Numbered from the stretch's first letter, positions 42,960-52,318 are shown. The stretch is DNA of 64,000 bases from Paenibacillus sabuli (GCF_014705605.1 NZ_JACXIZ010000022.1:58817-122816); one strand, 5' to 3'. Numbers and translations are program-made. Notes: generated by a model not told the origin, from the sequence alone.

Positions 42960-43995
42960 CGTGGCGGTTGTCTCCACCAAAAAGCTGCGCGCCGTCCATG
43001 TTCCCCGGCACTTTACGAAAGTGCTGCTGCTGAGCCTCGTGCTGTTGGTCGTCTGTGTCATTGCCTCGCTCGTGCTGGGCTCCCGCTTGGTGAGCTGGCA
43101 CGAGCTGATGAACGGCTTGTTCGCGTCCGACGCGGACTCATACGGAGCCAGCGTTATCCAGAAGCGAATCATTCGAACGATGTTCGGACTATGCTGCGGC
43201 GCGGCGCTGGGCATATCCGGCGCCTTGATGCAGGCCGTCACGCGCAACCCGATTGCCGATCCGAGCATTCTGGGCGTCAATACAGGTGCGGCCTTGTTCG
43301 TGGTCTGCGGCATCGCCTTTCTAAACATCAGCACGATGGGTCAGTACATCTGGCTGGCATTGGCCGGAGCGATGCTGACCGCCGTCTTCGTGTTCGGCAT
43401 CGGCTCGATGGGGCGTGGAGGAGCCACGCCCCTTAAGCTCGTCTTGGCTGGAGCAGCTACGAGCGCGGCGCTTTCCTCTTTGGTCAATGCGATTATGATC
43501 CCGCGTTCGTATGTCATGGATCAGTTCCGCTTTTGGCAGGTCGGGAGCATCGGCTCGGGGAATTGGGACACCGTCTCGGCGTTCCTCCCCTTCCTGTTCG
43601 CGGGCGCCTTGATCGGCATCGTCGCCGCGCCGGCGCTGAACGCGCTGGCCCTTGGCGAGGAAGTGGCTCAGAGCCAGGGCGTACGAGTCGGTACCTTGCG
43701 GCTATTCGCCGCACTGGCGGGCGTGCTGCTCTGCGGAGCCGCGACTGCGCTCGCGGGGCCAATCGGCTTCGTCGGGTTGCTGGCCACGCATCTCGTACGG
43801 CTCCTGCTCGGCCCCGACCTGCGGTATATCATCCCGATGTCCGCATTATTCGGGGCCATCGTGCTGCTCTTCTCCGATGTGGTCGGCCGACTGGTCGGCA
43901 GCCCCGGAGAGCTGGAGGTCGGCGTCGTGACGGCATTCGTCGGCGCGCCGATTCTCATCCTGGTCGCCATACGATCGAAGGTGCGCGCACTATGA
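42934..43995 (+). CDS. FecCD-family siderophore permease, first subunit
   Basis: 353 residues with about nine or ten membrane segments. Landmarks of the FecCD family: MFGLCCGAALGISGALMQAV, TRNPIADPSILGVNTGAALF, GATSAALSSLV-type helix and GPIGFVGLLATHLVRLLLGP near the ATPase contact. The start is uncertain: ATG 42934 abuts a GGAG, whereas ATG 42952 lies 18 bases beyond it; both overlap the lipoprotein end. It pairs with the next permease. Confidence 0.92.
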   Translation: MRLAKSMDSVAVVSTKKLRAVHVPRHFTKVLLLSLVLLVVCVIASLVLGSRLVSWHELMNGLFASDADSYGASVIQKRIIRTMFGLCCGAALGISGALMQAVTRNPIADPSILGVNTGAALFVVCGIAFLNISTMGQYIWLALAGAMLTAVFVFGIGSMGRGGATPLKLVLAGAATSAALSSLVNAIMIPRSYVMDQFRFWQVGSIGSGNWDTVSAFLPFLFAGALIGIVAAPALNALALGEEVAQSQGVRVGTLRLFAALAGVLLCGAATALAGPIGFVGLLATHLVRLLLGPDLRYIIPMSALFGAIVLLFSDVVGRLVGSPGELEVGVVTAFVGAPILILVAIRSKVRAL

Positions 43996-45053
43996 CTAGC
44001 ATCCCTACGACAGGCACGATCCAAGATGCCGCCGCCGTCGCTGCTATTCGGGCAGGCCGACGCCAACGCAGCCGACGCTGGCTGCTGGTGACCGGTCTAC
44101 TGGCTGTTTCGGCTTGTCTCCTATGCTGTGCCATGCTGATGCTCGGCAACACCATCTACCCGGCGCGCGACGTGCTGCAGACGCTGCTGGGCGAGCGATT
44201 GCCCGGCGTGTCCTTTGCCGTGAATACGATTCGATTGCCGCGCATGCTGGCCGGTCTGCTTGCCGGGCTGGCGTTCGGGCTGGGCGGCAACACCTTCCAG
44301 ACGATGCTGCGCAACCCGCTCGCGAGCCCCAATGTGATCGGCGTTACTGCGGGCTCAAGCGCCGCGGCCGTGTTTTGCATCGTCATCCTGCATACGAGCG
44401 GTACCGTCGTGTCCATGGTCTCCGTGTTCGCCGGGCTGGCGACCGTGCTCGTGCTCTATGCGTTATCCAGAGGCAAGGCTTTCTCGATTGGGCGGCTCAT
44501 CCTCGTCGGGATCGGCATCCAGGCGATGTTGAACGCGGCCGTCTCCTACATGCTGCTGGTGGGCAAGGAGCAGGATATCCCGACCGCCTTCCGCTGGCTC
44601 AGCGGCAGCCTCAACGGCGCCCAGCTCGACGATCTGCCGGCGCTGGCCGTTACGGTCGCGGTCGCGGGGCCGATCGTGCTCCTGCTCGGCAAGCATCTGG
44701 GCATGCTGGAGCTCGGCGAGCAGGCCGCTTCGTCGCTTGGCGTATCCACGGACAAGATCCGCATCTTACTCATCGTAAGTGCGGTCTGCATGATCGCCAT
44801 GGCGACTGCGGCTACCGGACCGATCGCCTTCGTCGCTTTCTTGTCGGGGCCGATTGCGAAGCGACTGGTCGGCATCGGCTTCTCCAGCGCGCTGCCCGCC
44901 GGACTGGTTGGCGTCAATCTGGTACTGGCTGCCGATCTGATCGGGCAATTCGCCTTCCAGACGCGCTTCCCGGTCGGGATCATCACGGGTATACTCGGCG
45001 CGCCGTACCTGCTCTACTTGCTTATTCGAATGAATCGAAAGGGACATGTCTAA
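43992..45053 (+). CDS. FecCD-family siderophore permease, second subunit
   Basis: 353 residues; about nine or ten membrane segments. FecCD motifs: RLPRMLAGLLAGLAFGLGGN, MLRNPLASPNVIGVTAGSSA, GPIAFVAFLSGPIAKRL. The ATG at 43992 overlaps the preceding stop by four bases (ATGA). It completes the channel with 42934-43995. Confidence 0.93.
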   Translation: MTSIPTTGTIQDAAAVAAIRAGRRQRSRRWLLVTGLLAVSACLLCCAMLMLGNTIYPARDVLQTLLGERLPGVSFAVNTIRLPRMLAGLLAGLAFGLGGNTFQTMLRNPLASPNVIGVTAGSSAAAVFCIVILHTSGTVVSMVSVFAGLATVLVLYALSRGKAFSIGRLILVGIGIQAMLNAAVSYMLLVGKEQDIPTAFRWLSGSLNGAQLDDLPALAVTVAVAGPIVLLLGKHLGMLELGEQAASSLGVSTDKIRILLIVSAVCMIAMATAATGPIAFVAFLSGPIAKRLVGIGFSSALPAGLVGVNLVLAADLIGQFAFQTRFPVGIITGILGAPYLLYLLIRMNRKGHV

Positions 45054-45869
45054 ATGAAACCGACGCATGCATTCAAAGCCGAACATCTCGTCGCGGGCTA
45101 TGAGCAAAAAACGGTCGTGCACGGGGTCAGCCTGGAAATCCCGAGCCACCGAATCAGCGTCATCATCGGCGCCAATGCCTGCGGCAAGTCGACCCTGCTG
45201 AAGACGATGGCCCGGCTGATCAAGCCGCAGTCGGGATCGATCACGCTGGACGGCAAGCCGCTGGAGAAGTATCCGCCCAAGCAGCTGGCGCGTATCCTCG
45301 GTCTGCTGCCGCAATCGCCGATCGTGCCGGAGGGCATCTCGGTCGCGGATCTGGTCGGGCGCGGCCGCTTCCCGCATCAGTCCTTGCTCAGCACCTGGTC
45401 GAAGCGGGACTATGAGGCGGTCGCCGAGGCGATGTCGATCATGAACATCACGGAGCTGGCCAATCGCAGCATCGACGAGCTGTCCGGCGGCCAGCGCCAG
45501 CGCGTCTGGATCGCGATGGCGCTGGCGCAGCAGACCGACATTCTGTTCCTGGACGAGCCGACGACGTTCCTGGACATCACCTACCAGGTCGAGATTCTCG
45601 ATCTGCTCACCGACTTGAACCGCAAGCATGGCACCACCATCGTCATGGTGCTGCACGACATCAACCTGTCGGCCCGATACGCTGACCACATCTTCGCGAT
45701 GCGCGAAGGCCGGCTGCGGGCCGAGGGTCCGCCAGCCGAAGTCATCACCAGCGAGGTCATCCGGGATATCTTCGGTCTGGATTGCAGCGTGATCCCCGAC
45801 CCGGTGTCCGGCTCGCCGATGATCGTGCCCAAGGGGCGGCATCACGTGCTGGCTGGCGTAGCCCGCTGA
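45054..45869 (+). CDS. Siderophore ABC transporter ATP-binding protein (FecE/FhuC type)
   Basis: 271 residues with Walker A GANACGKST (about 39-47), Q-loop LLPQSP, signature LSGGQRQR, Walker B ILFLDEPTTFLD and switch His in VMVLHDIN. It starts directly at the preceding stop. Ala replaces the usual second Gly of Walker A (GANACGKST rather than GxNGCGKST), a variant common in this subfamily. Unlike the sugar importers in the window, this system carries its own ATPase. Confidence 0.95.
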   Translation: MKPTHAFKAEHLVAGYEQKTVVHGVSLEIPSHRISVIIGANACGKSTLLKTMARLIKPQSGSITLDGKPLEKYPPKQLARILGLLPQSPIVPEGISVADLVGRGRFPHQSLLSTWSKRDYEAVAEAMSIMNITELANRSIDELSGGQRQRVWIAMALAQQTDILFLDEPTTFLDITYQVEILDLLTDLNRKHGTTIVMVLHDINLSARYADHIFAMREGRLRAEGPPAEVITSEVIRDIFGLDCSVIPDPVSGSPMIVPKGRHHVLAGVAR

Positions 45870-45928
45870 CCTCCAGTCTGCCATTGCGCCAGCACCGCCT
45901 GCTTCCGATACGCGCCCGGCGGGATGGT

Positions 45929-45967
45929 AAAAAACGAAAAAAGAGCCGCTCCCTCCCGGGAACGGCT
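45929..45967. terminator. Terminator between the siderophore operon and the broken SLH gene
   Basis: AGCCGCTCCC (45944-45953) pairs with GGGAACGGCT (45958-45967) with one G-T pair. The minus strand continues with TTTTTTCGTTTTTT; the plus strand has only CTCTTTTATTTC, so termination is stronger for the minus-strand gene. Confidence 0.75.
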
Positions 45968-46022
45968 TCTCTTTTATTTCGCTTACTACATAACTGTGCC
46001 TTCACTGGATCTTCGCATGCGA

Positions 46023-47813
46023 TTAATAGTCCAGCTCTTCTTCGATCACGCGAACCTGCTCCTCGCTGCCGTCCGGCAGGCGGATCGCTGCGTGCGACTT
46101 CGTGCTTTCTTCCACCTGGCCGAACGACCAGCGATCGCTGGACACATCCGGGAAGGAAGCGTCCGTGGCCGTCAGCGGTCCTCTGTACAGCAAACGATTG
46201 ATCATCGTCACCGCTTCTTCGCGCGTCAGCTGCGCGTTCGGCTTGAAGCTGCCGTCCAGGTAGCCCTGGGCGATGCCCGTGCGATGAATCTCTTCGATCA
46301 GATTGGCTGCCCAGTGGCCCTGCAGATCCGCAAAATCGGTCACGACCGGCGCACGGTCCGTCAAGCCCATATAGCGGGCGATTACAGCCGCCAGCTCGGC
46401 GCGGGTGATCGGCTGATCCGGACGGAAGCGGCCGTCCCCGTACCCGTCGAACAGACCGGCCTCGGAGGCGAGCACGATGCCCGGGGTGTACCAGCGTCCC
46501 TCCGCCACATCCGCATACGGCGATGGCTGGGACGGATCGTAATCCAGGTCAAGAATGCGGGCAAAGATCGCCGCGATCTCCGCACGGGTGACCGCGCGAA
46601 CCGGCTTGAACTCGCCATCCGGGTAACCCATGATGTAACGATGATGCACCAGCTCGCCATAGCGATTGGAGTAGAACATCAGCTGCAAGGCGGACGTATC
46701 GTCCTGCAGCTCGATCAACGGATTGGAGGCTGTGATCGTAGCCGTCAGCAAGGCTTCCAGCTCTGCCTGCTCGAGCTCGCCGAGCTGCAGGACGATCGTA
46801 CGCGTCCCCGCCGCGCCCGGCTCGAACGCCCCCAGCTCCCACACGACGCTGTCCTGCAAGCGCACGCCGCCGTCGACCTCCACGACCGTAACGAAAGGCG
46901 GCAGCTCCAGCGTAATCTGCGACTGCTCCATGTATCCGCGCTGCGTAGCCGACAGCTCAACCGCCAGATCGACTTCCGCGTCCTCCGGCTCCGGCTCTGT
47001 CGGGATCGGGACATAGATACCCGGCGAACCCCCGCCCGGGCGAGGCGTCATCGTGAAGTCGTACTCGACGATCGCCGTGCCGACATGAATGATGCCGTCC
47101 GTGATGTAGCTGTCCTCGCCCGGAGCGATTGCTGAACGTCCCTCCCGGTGCGCCGAAATTGATGGAAAATAATCGTCCGGATAGCGTCCCTGTATTCCCG
47201 ATTACCACTTCCATACTGCTGACATTGTATTCATAATACATAATGACCGCAGCAGTATTCTCAAAATCCCTGCCATCGAGATTACCGCTTATGCCTCTGA
47301 ATCGCGTCCGTTCATGCGTCTCCCCGGAGCCAGGCGGCACAATGGTTAACTGGGTCGCACTATCTGTGGTATAGGAGGCGAAGCCTGAGGCTTCTACAAA
47401 CTCGGAAGTTCCTCCGCTGCCGTCCAAATCAATCGCGGTCAGATAGAAATTTTTCAAAAACACCGGTTCTCCCGCGAGCGTGCCCTCGTCCCATGTGTCT
47501 GCATTAATAAACGCAAACTTCAGGCGTACGGTCCCCTCCCCCGACGTGGATAGCTGCGGATTTAGCCGCTTATGCAAGGTGGCATTAGGATCGCTCTGGT
47601 CAAACGCCCCCAGAGTTGCGCTGTTCATTTCCTCAATGGTCACAATGGCATCTACTTGAATGCCATTCTTCGTAATGACATTGGTATACCTGTACGTGGC
47701 ACCGACTAGCCGATCGCTCCCGCTGATACGCGTATAATTGGCAAAGCTCATCGGATCCTGCTCCACATTGACCATATAGGTGGCCGCCTTCGCTTTTTGA
47801 GCGGGGAGCAGCC
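46023..47813 (-). pseudogene. SLH-domain surface protein, frameshifted and lacking its 5' end
   Basis: Two adjacent minus-strand frames make one protein. The first (from about 47813 to 47133) encodes a beta-rich surface domain up to SINFGAPGGTF; the second (47133 to 46023) continues AIAPGEDSYITDGIIHVG and ends in three SLH repeats (MGYPDGEFKPVRAVTRAEIA, FDGYGDGRFRPDQPITRAEL, AQGYLDGSFKPNAQLTREEA). The frames are joined by one extra base near 47133. The 5' end is also damaged: the first codons read LLPAQKAKAATYMVNV, the tail of a signal peptide, but the hydrophobic core and start codon are missing, and the frame runs instead into the end of the YdeI-like gene. The only ATG (47775) would give an unexported protein. 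The frameshift could be a sequencing error; the missing signal peptide could not be explained that way so easily. Confidence 0.8.
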
Positions 47814-47816
47814 GGG

Positions 47817-48410
47817 CTAGTCGTTTAACCCTTTGCCGTCCAGAATATTCGGGATATGCTTCTCCACCCGCGACACCCGGGTCTTGGCCTGCTTGGGCTG
47901 CGAGAAATGCAGCAGGTACGCGCGCTGCCGTCCCGGCGTCAACGCCTCGAAGGCCGATTTGAGCTGCGGCATTTCGGCAAACTTGTCGTCCAGCTCCTCC
48001 GGAACAGGAAAATCCGTCTCTTTCTTGAATTCGACCTGCAAACCGGCTTTTTCCACTTCGACGGCTTCGTCGATATAAGCCCGAACGATCAACTGCTGCT
48101 CCTCGATCTCCCGCAGACCGGCGAACCGGATCTGGCGCGCCGCCTGCACGTTCTCCGTCTGCTGCACGAGTATGCCGTGCGGGTCCTTCAGCAGCACGCC
48201 CTTGGGGAACAATAACGCGCAGTAGTGCTTGAAACCGTGGATCAGCACAATATTTTTGCCCTCATGCGTATAGCACGGATGCATCCATTTGACGTCCTCC
48301 GTCAGCTCGCAATCCAGCGCAATCGCCCGGAGCGCTTCGAATTCCGCCTTCCATGCCTTCGCCTTTCGCAAAAACCCGTCCACCTTCGGATTTTTTTGCC
48401 CTGCCGTCAT
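47817..48410 (-). CDS. YdeI/OmdA-family protein
   Basis: 197 residues. The N-terminal DUF1801-like part (about 1-110, with VKWMHPCYTHEGKNIVLIHGFKHY trimmed here) is followed by a bacteriocin-protection OmdA-type tail (about 135-190, PEELDDKFAEMPQLKSAFEA and GRQRAYLLHFSQPKQAKTR). The family is widespread, has a frataxin-like N-terminal fold and no firm function. AGGAGCGTGCAGCA precedes ATG 48410. A TATAAT (48448-48443) lies about 32 bases upstream with a palindrome over the -35 region. Its stop codon touches the truncated end of the broken SLH gene. Confidence 0.88.
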   Translation of the reverse strand: MTAGQKNPKVDGFLRKAKAWKAEFEALRAIALDCELTEDVKWMHPCYTHEGKNIVLIHGFKHYCALLFPKGVLLKDPHGILVQQTENVQAARQIRFAGLREIEEQQLIVRAYIDEAVEVEKAGLQVEFKKETDFPVPEELDDKFAEMPQLKSAFEALTPGRQRAYLLHFSQPKQAKTRVSRVEKHIPNILDGKGLND

Positions 48411-48442
48411 TGCTGCACGCTCCTTTTTTGTCTAGTGTCTCT

Positions 48443-48480
48443 ATTATACCCCATCTCCCTGACAGAGTAGCTGTCAGGGA
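48443..48480 (-). promoter_or_regulatory. Promoter with 10-bp operator palindrome
   Basis: Minus-strand TATAAT (48448-48443) serves the YdeI-like gene. TCCCTGACAG (48456-48465) and its exact complement (48471-48480) with loop AGTAG lie over the spacer and -35, where no good -35 hexamer exists. A repressor or activator site is likely. Confidence 0.55.
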
Positions 48481-48612
48481 TGCATGCACGGTCGGTATGC
48501 CGAAGAAAGGTACTACAAAAGTGAGTACTGCACAGCGCACGGCAGAAGCGGTACACTACAACCACAAACAAAAATGCGCGACGAAATCGCCGCGCGTCCG
48601 GAGGTGCTGCAT

Positions 48613-49134
48613 ATGGTAAGCGATCTGGGGACCGCCCTGATGCTCCGCAAGCTAACCGCGATCTACTTCGCCACCGCGACGATCGCGCTCGTACTGACGG
48701 CCACCTCGGAGGGCGGATCCTTGTACGCCGCGTCTGCGTCCGAATCTGCCTCCACTCTGCTCAGCGCCGCGACCGTCTATGGCATGTATGCCGGAGCGAT
48801 CCTCTTCCTCTACGGCACGCCCGTCTCGCTGGCGCTCGACGCGGCCACCTGGCGTCTGAAGCGACGCCGCCCGGCCATGCCCGATGGCGCCGCGGACCGC
48901 TATGGTCGAGATGCGCTGTATATCGCGCTGCACGGCGTGCTTGGCGCGCTGCCGGGATGGACGTTCGGCTCGCAGTGGTTCGCGCTGTATGGCATGCTCG
49001 CGGCGGTACTCTACGGCCTGGCGGAGCGCTGGACCCGGCGCCGGCTGGCACGCGGGCGCGGCATCAAGTGCATCTGGCTGACGCCGGTGCTGCTGTATGC
49101 GGGGCTCTTGCTCGTGCTGCTGGCGCTGGATTAG
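48613..49134 (+). CDS. Hypothetical four-helix membrane protein
   Basis: 173 residues with about four membrane segments (AIYFATATIALVLTA; TVYGMYAGAILFLYGTPVSL; WTFGSQWFALYGMLAAVLYG; CIWLTPVLLYAGLLLVLLAL) and a basic loop (WRLKRRRPAMPDGAADRYGR). GGAGGTGCTGCAT precedes ATG 48613. The frame stays open upstream to 48484, but those codons lack a ribosome site. I do not recognise the family. It diverges from the YdeI-like gene and converges on the broken GntR gene. Confidence 0.6.
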   Translation: MVSDLGTALMLRKLTAIYFATATIALVLTATSEGGSLYAASASESASTLLSAATVYGMYAGAILFLYGTPVSLALDAATWRLKRRRPAMPDGAADRYGRDALYIALHGVLGALPGWTFGSQWFALYGMLAAVLYGLAERWTRRRLARGRGIKCIWLTPVLLYAGLLLVLLALD

Positions 49135-49159
49135 GCCAGGCCGTTGATCGGGATTCGCG

Positions 49160-49580
49160 TCAGTCCCTGGCCAGCGAGGCATAAAACGACTGCGAGGCGG
49201 CAAAAAAGCGCGCTGCGGCCTCCTCCGTCCGCGCTCTGGAGCCGGAGCGCAGCGCCCCCGGCACCTGCAGGAGCGCCGCCTCCGGCGTCATCCGCGCCCG
49301 ATCGCGGACGGCGTCCAGATACGAGGCGAGCCGGTCGAGGTCGCCTGGCGCCAGCTTGCCGCAGGCTGACAGGTACACCTCCGATTCGATCAGCTTGCGC
49401 GCGGCGTAGACCTCCTGCAGATTGTGCAGCTCCCGATGGAACATCCACACGATCGTATCGGCCGGGATCGGCTCGCCCCGCTTCGTCACATAGCTCCCTG
49501 GCGGCCAGCTCCCGCTCGTTGGGCAGCTTGTCCCCTTCGCGGGGCCGCCCTTGCGTAATCGACTGTACGATCTGCTCCAT
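49160..49580 (-). pseudogene. GntR/FadR-family regulator remnant with internal deletion
   Basis: From ATG 49580 one frame reads MEQIVQSITQGRPREGDKLP and NERELAA, the start of a GntR winged HTH. It then passes straight into the wing end and effector domain in a different frame: GSYVTKRGEPIPADTIVWMF, HNLQEVYAARKLIESEVYLS and so on to the stop at 49160. The recognition helix and about 30-40 codons between ELAA and GSYVTKR are missing, and the deletion shifts the frame. The FCD effector domain is also shorter than usual. The product cannot bind DNA, so this is a dead gene. It probably once regulated the neighbouring locus. Confidence 0.78.
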
Positions 49581-49614
49581 GACCTGCTCCGTTCATACGG
49601 CCAACCGCTCCGGC

Positions 49615-50493
49615 TCACCGCCCGACATGCCGCAGCTTGTCGGGATTGCGGACAAAGTAGAGCCTATGGATCAAGCCGCGCTCAATCTGCAGCAGCGCAG
49701 CCGTGTGGACCGTAGGGCCCGCTCGCATGCGAAGAGCCGGCTGCCCGTTGAGGCGGACGATCTCCCACCAGTCGTCTTCGGCGCCGGTTCCAGCAGCGGC
49801 AGCGGAGGTCTTGCGATACACGCCGAGCAAGAACCGGGCGACGCGCTCGCGCGCGACAATCGGATTGACGGCCGCCTGCGCTTTGCCGCCGCCGTCGGAG
49901 ATCAGCACGACCTCCTGATCGAGCAGCGCCATGATCCGCTCCAGATTGCCCTGCTTGAGCGCCGCGAGCAGGCCGCTCGCCCACGCTTCGCCGGCCGGCT
50001 CGGACCGGTCGCCCGGCTCGCCATCCAGCCCCATCTTGGCGCACGCGCGGCTGAACAGCTTGCGGCAATTGGCCTCGCGCTTGTCCAGCAGCTCGGCGAT
50101 CTCGCCGTACCCGAAGCCGAGCGCCTCGCGGAGGACGAAGACCGTGCGCTCCGTCGTCGTCAGCCGCTCCAGCAGCACCAGTATGCCGTAGGACAGCTGA
50201 TCGTCGCGCGCGATCCCCTCCGCCATATCCTCGCCCGCGTCCAGGAGCGGCTCGGGCAGCCATTCGCCGAAGTAGACCTCCCGCTTTTTGCGCGCTGACT
50301 TGTGCAGATCCCTGCAGCGGTTGGTCACCATCCGGCACAGGTACGCCTTCGGCTGGGCCAGCCGCTCCGGCGGCACGTCGCACAGCTTCACGAAGACGTC
50401 CTGCACGACATCCTCCGCATCGGATACCGAGCCGGTCAATTGGTAGGCCAGCTTGAACAGCAGGCCCTTGTATTGGTCGTATAATTCCTGCAT
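49615..50493 (-). CDS. ECF41-type RNA polymerase sigma factor with SnoaL-like C-terminus
   Basis: 292 residues. Sigma region 2 (about 5-65, LTGSVSDAEDVVQDVFVKL) and region 4 (about 100-155, TTTERTVFVLREALGFGYGE) are followed by a SnoaL-like domain (about 165-285). All three ECF41 hallmarks are present: WLPEP (78-82) in the linker, DGGGK (200-204) and NPDKL (283-287). In this group the C-terminal extension itself modulates the sigma factor, so no separate anti-sigma gene is expected, and none is seen. The gene diverges from an AhpD/CMD-like gene, the classic ECF41 partner and target. Both have promoters fitting the ECF41 consensus (50554-50608). Confidence 0.93.
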   Translation of the reverse strand: MQELYDQYKGLLFKLAYQLTGSVSDAEDVVQDVFVKLCDVPPERLAQPKAYLCRMVTNRCRDLHKSARKKREVYFGEWLPEPLLDAGEDMAEGIARDDQLSYGILVLLERLTTTERTVFVLREALGFGYGEIAELLDKREANCRKLFSRACAKMGLDGEPGDRSEPAGEAWASGLLAALKQGNLERIMALLDQEVVLISDGGGKAQAAVNPIVARERVARFLLGVYRKTSAAAAGTGAEDDWWEIVRLNGQPALRMRAGPTVHTAALLQIERGLIHRLYFVRNPDKLRHVGR

Positions 50494-50553
50494 CGCGGAT
50501 CCCTTCCCTGGTTCGGTCTGTGGGTGCTTCGGACAATTGTCGCCCTCTGTTAT

Positions 50554-50608
50554 AACGAGCTGCCCCCCGATCCTGTGACATGGTCACAACGCGCCCGCCA
50601 GTGTCGTT
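50554..50608. promoter_or_regulatory. Back-to-back ECF41-type promoters
   Basis: Minus strand: TGTCACA (50580-50574), 16 bases, CGTT (50557-50554), toward the sigma gene. Plus strand: GGTCACA (50582-50588), 16 bases, CGTT (50605-50608), toward the AhpD-like gene. The ECF41 promoter I recall is TGTCACA-N16-CGTC. The two -35 boxes adjoin as TGTGACATGGTCACA, a palindrome, so both genes can be read by the same sigma factor. Confidence 0.72.
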
Positions 50609-50673
50609 GTATAAGCGATGGGCCGCATGCGGCGGGCCCGCGACCACCATCTCATGCGAGGAGAGGATCAAGA

Positions 50674-51153
50674 ATGGCACAACGTATCAACTACATGCAG
50701 CAATCGCCGGTGTTGTTCAAGCACATGATGGCGCTCAGCAATGCCGAGCAGGAAGGAAGCATCGAGGAGGCGATACTCGACCTGGTGCATATCCGGGCTT
50801 CGCAGCTCAACGGCTGCGGATTCTGCCTGGATATGCACATCAAGCAGGCCAAGATCAACGGCGAGCGCGAGCTGCGGCTCTACCACCTGCCGATCTGGCG
50901 GGAATCGGAGCTCTACAGTCCGCGCGAGCGGGCGGCCCTGGAATGGACGGAGATCCTGACCCGACTGCCCGAGCACGGCGTGCCCGACGTGGTGTACCAT
51001 CGCGTGCGCGAGCAGCTGTCCGAGCAAGAGCTCTCCGACCTGACCTTCTCGGTCATGACGATCAACGCCTGGAACCGGCTTAACATCGCCTTCCGGACAG
51101 CGCCGGGCTCGGCCGATGCCGCATTTGGTCTGGCGAAGGCGGAGCTGCGCTGA
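50674..51153 (+). CDS. AhpD-like carboxymuconolactone decarboxylase-family protein
   Basis: 159 residues. All-helical AhpD fold with the redox motif Cys48-x-x-Cys51 and His55 in NGCGFCLDMH. Such proteins act as peroxidases or disulfide reductants rather than decarboxylases. GAGGAGAGGATC precedes ATG 50674. It diverges from the ECF41 sigma gene and is the predicted main target of that factor. Substrate unknown. Confidence 0.9.
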   Translation: MAQRINYMQQSPVLFKHMMALSNAEQEGSIEEAILDLVHIRASQLNGCGFCLDMHIKQAKINGERELRLYHLPIWRESELYSPRERAALEWTEILTRLPEHGVPDVVYHRVREQLSEQELSDLTFSVMTINAWNRLNIAFRTAPGSADAAFGLAKAELR

Positions 51154-51186
51154 CTGCGACCTATCCGATGTAGCGTTTCTCGGGCG

Positions 51187-52068
51187 TTATCGTCCATCTG
51201 GCCATTCAATCGGTTCCGTAATTTCCCGCCGCAGCAAGGCAATTTCATGCTTGTACGGCGGGTTTTTGTATTTGATCCGCCCGATCGACGGGGTCTCGAG
51301 CAGCTTGGGGAGCGCGGTCAGCCGGGGGTGGTGCACGATCGCATCCAGCGCGCGCAGCCCGATGTAGCCATGCCCGATGTTCGCATGCCGGTCCTTGCGC
51401 GAGCCGCGTTCGTTTTTGGAATCGTTGATGTGGAGCACCTTGAGCCGCTCCAGGCCGATGAGGCGGTCGAATTGCTCCAGCACGCCGTCCATATCCGCGA
51501 CGATATCGTATCCGGCGTCGTGCACGTGGCAGGTATCCAGACAGACGGAGAGACGCTCATGGTGCGTCACGCCCTCGATGATGCGCGCCAGCTCTTCGAA
51601 TCGGACGCCGCATTCCGTGCCCTTGCCCGCCATCGTCTCGAGTGCAATCTGGACCTTGTCCTCGGCGCGCAATACTTCATTGAGTCCCTTCACAATCTGG
51701 CGCAGCCCCTGCTCGACCCCCGCTCCCACGTGAGACCCGGGGTGCATCACGAGCTGCTCCGCGCCCAATGCCTCGGTCCGATCCAGCTCGTCGCGCAAAA
51801 AAGCGACGCTGTAGTCAAACACATGCGGATTGACCGAATTGGCCAGATTGACCAAAAAAGGCGCGTGCACGACAAAACTGTGGATGCCGTGCTCGCGCAT
51901 ATGCGCATGGCCCTCGGCAATCTTGTACGCCGAGATCGGCTTGCGCTTGCTGTTCTGCGGCGCGCCGGTGTAGACCAAGAAGGTATTGGCCCCGTACGAC
52001 GCCGCCTCCCGACTGGCGCGCAGCAGCATGTCGCGGCCGCCCATCGATACGTGACTTCCGATTAGCAT
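51187..52068 (-). CDS. nfo: Deoxyribonuclease IV (endonuclease IV, AP endonuclease)
   Basis: 293 residues. The enzyme cleaves DNA 5' of abasic sites in base excision repair, using three zinc ions. Motifs along the TIM barrel are intact: [10 protein letters not shown] at the start, [68 protein letters not shown] and GHGYIGL. Length is normal. GAGGGAGAGGCC precedes ATG 52068. No operon partner. Confidence 0.97.
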   Translation of the reverse strand: MLIGSHVSMGGRDMLLRASREAASYGANTFLVYTGAPQNSKRKPISAYKIAEGHAHMREHGIHSFVVHAPFLVNLANSVNPHVFDYSVAFLRDELDRTEALGAEQLVMHPGSHVGAGVEQGLRQIVKGLNEVLRAEDKVQIALETMAGKGTECGVRFEELARIIEGVTHHERLSVCLDTCHVHDAGYDIVADMDGVLEQFDRLIGLERLKVLHINDSKNERGSRKDRHANIGHGYIGLRALDAIVHHPRLTALPKLLETPSIGRIKYKNPPYKHEIALLRREITEPIEWPDGR

Positions 52069-52275
52069 GGCCTCTCCCTCGCAGACGCGTGTTGTGGAAT
52101 GCTACGTTCAGTATGCGCGAAATGCATGATGGTATTACAAAAGCTCGCTTCGTATACGGGCGGCCGTATCCGGCGAGGCCGTGTTCGGATCGAGCGCCCC
52201 GATCATTCCTGCCTCCTATCCTGACACTCTCCATCGTACGATCATCACGGGAAGGAACAGACCTGCCCGCTAAAT

Positions 52276-52290
52276 TATACTGTCAGTATA
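52276..52290. promoter_or_regulatory. 15-bp palindrome upstream of the broken NmrA-like gene
   Basis: TATACTGTCAGTATA is a perfect 7-1-7 palindrome 14 bases before an AAGGAGG ribosome site. It looks like an intact repressor operator in front of a dead gene. Confidence 0.6.
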
Positions 52291-52318
52291 ACCGATTCAA
52301 ACGAAGGAGGACTAGCAC

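Noticed and set aside
45054..45869. Defective Walker A in the siderophore ATPase (GANACGKST)
   Set aside because: The Gly-to-Ala change spares the Lys, Ser and Thr, and I recall it as a common variant in FecE-type ATPases. Not treated as damage.
48353..48612. Short plus-strand frame containing MPKKGTTKVSTAQRTAEAVHY
   Set aside because: It lacks a ribosome site and overlaps the YdeI-like promoter and operator. I could not relate it to a family, so it is left out as a gene, although a remnant coding segment before the membrane protein is not excluded.
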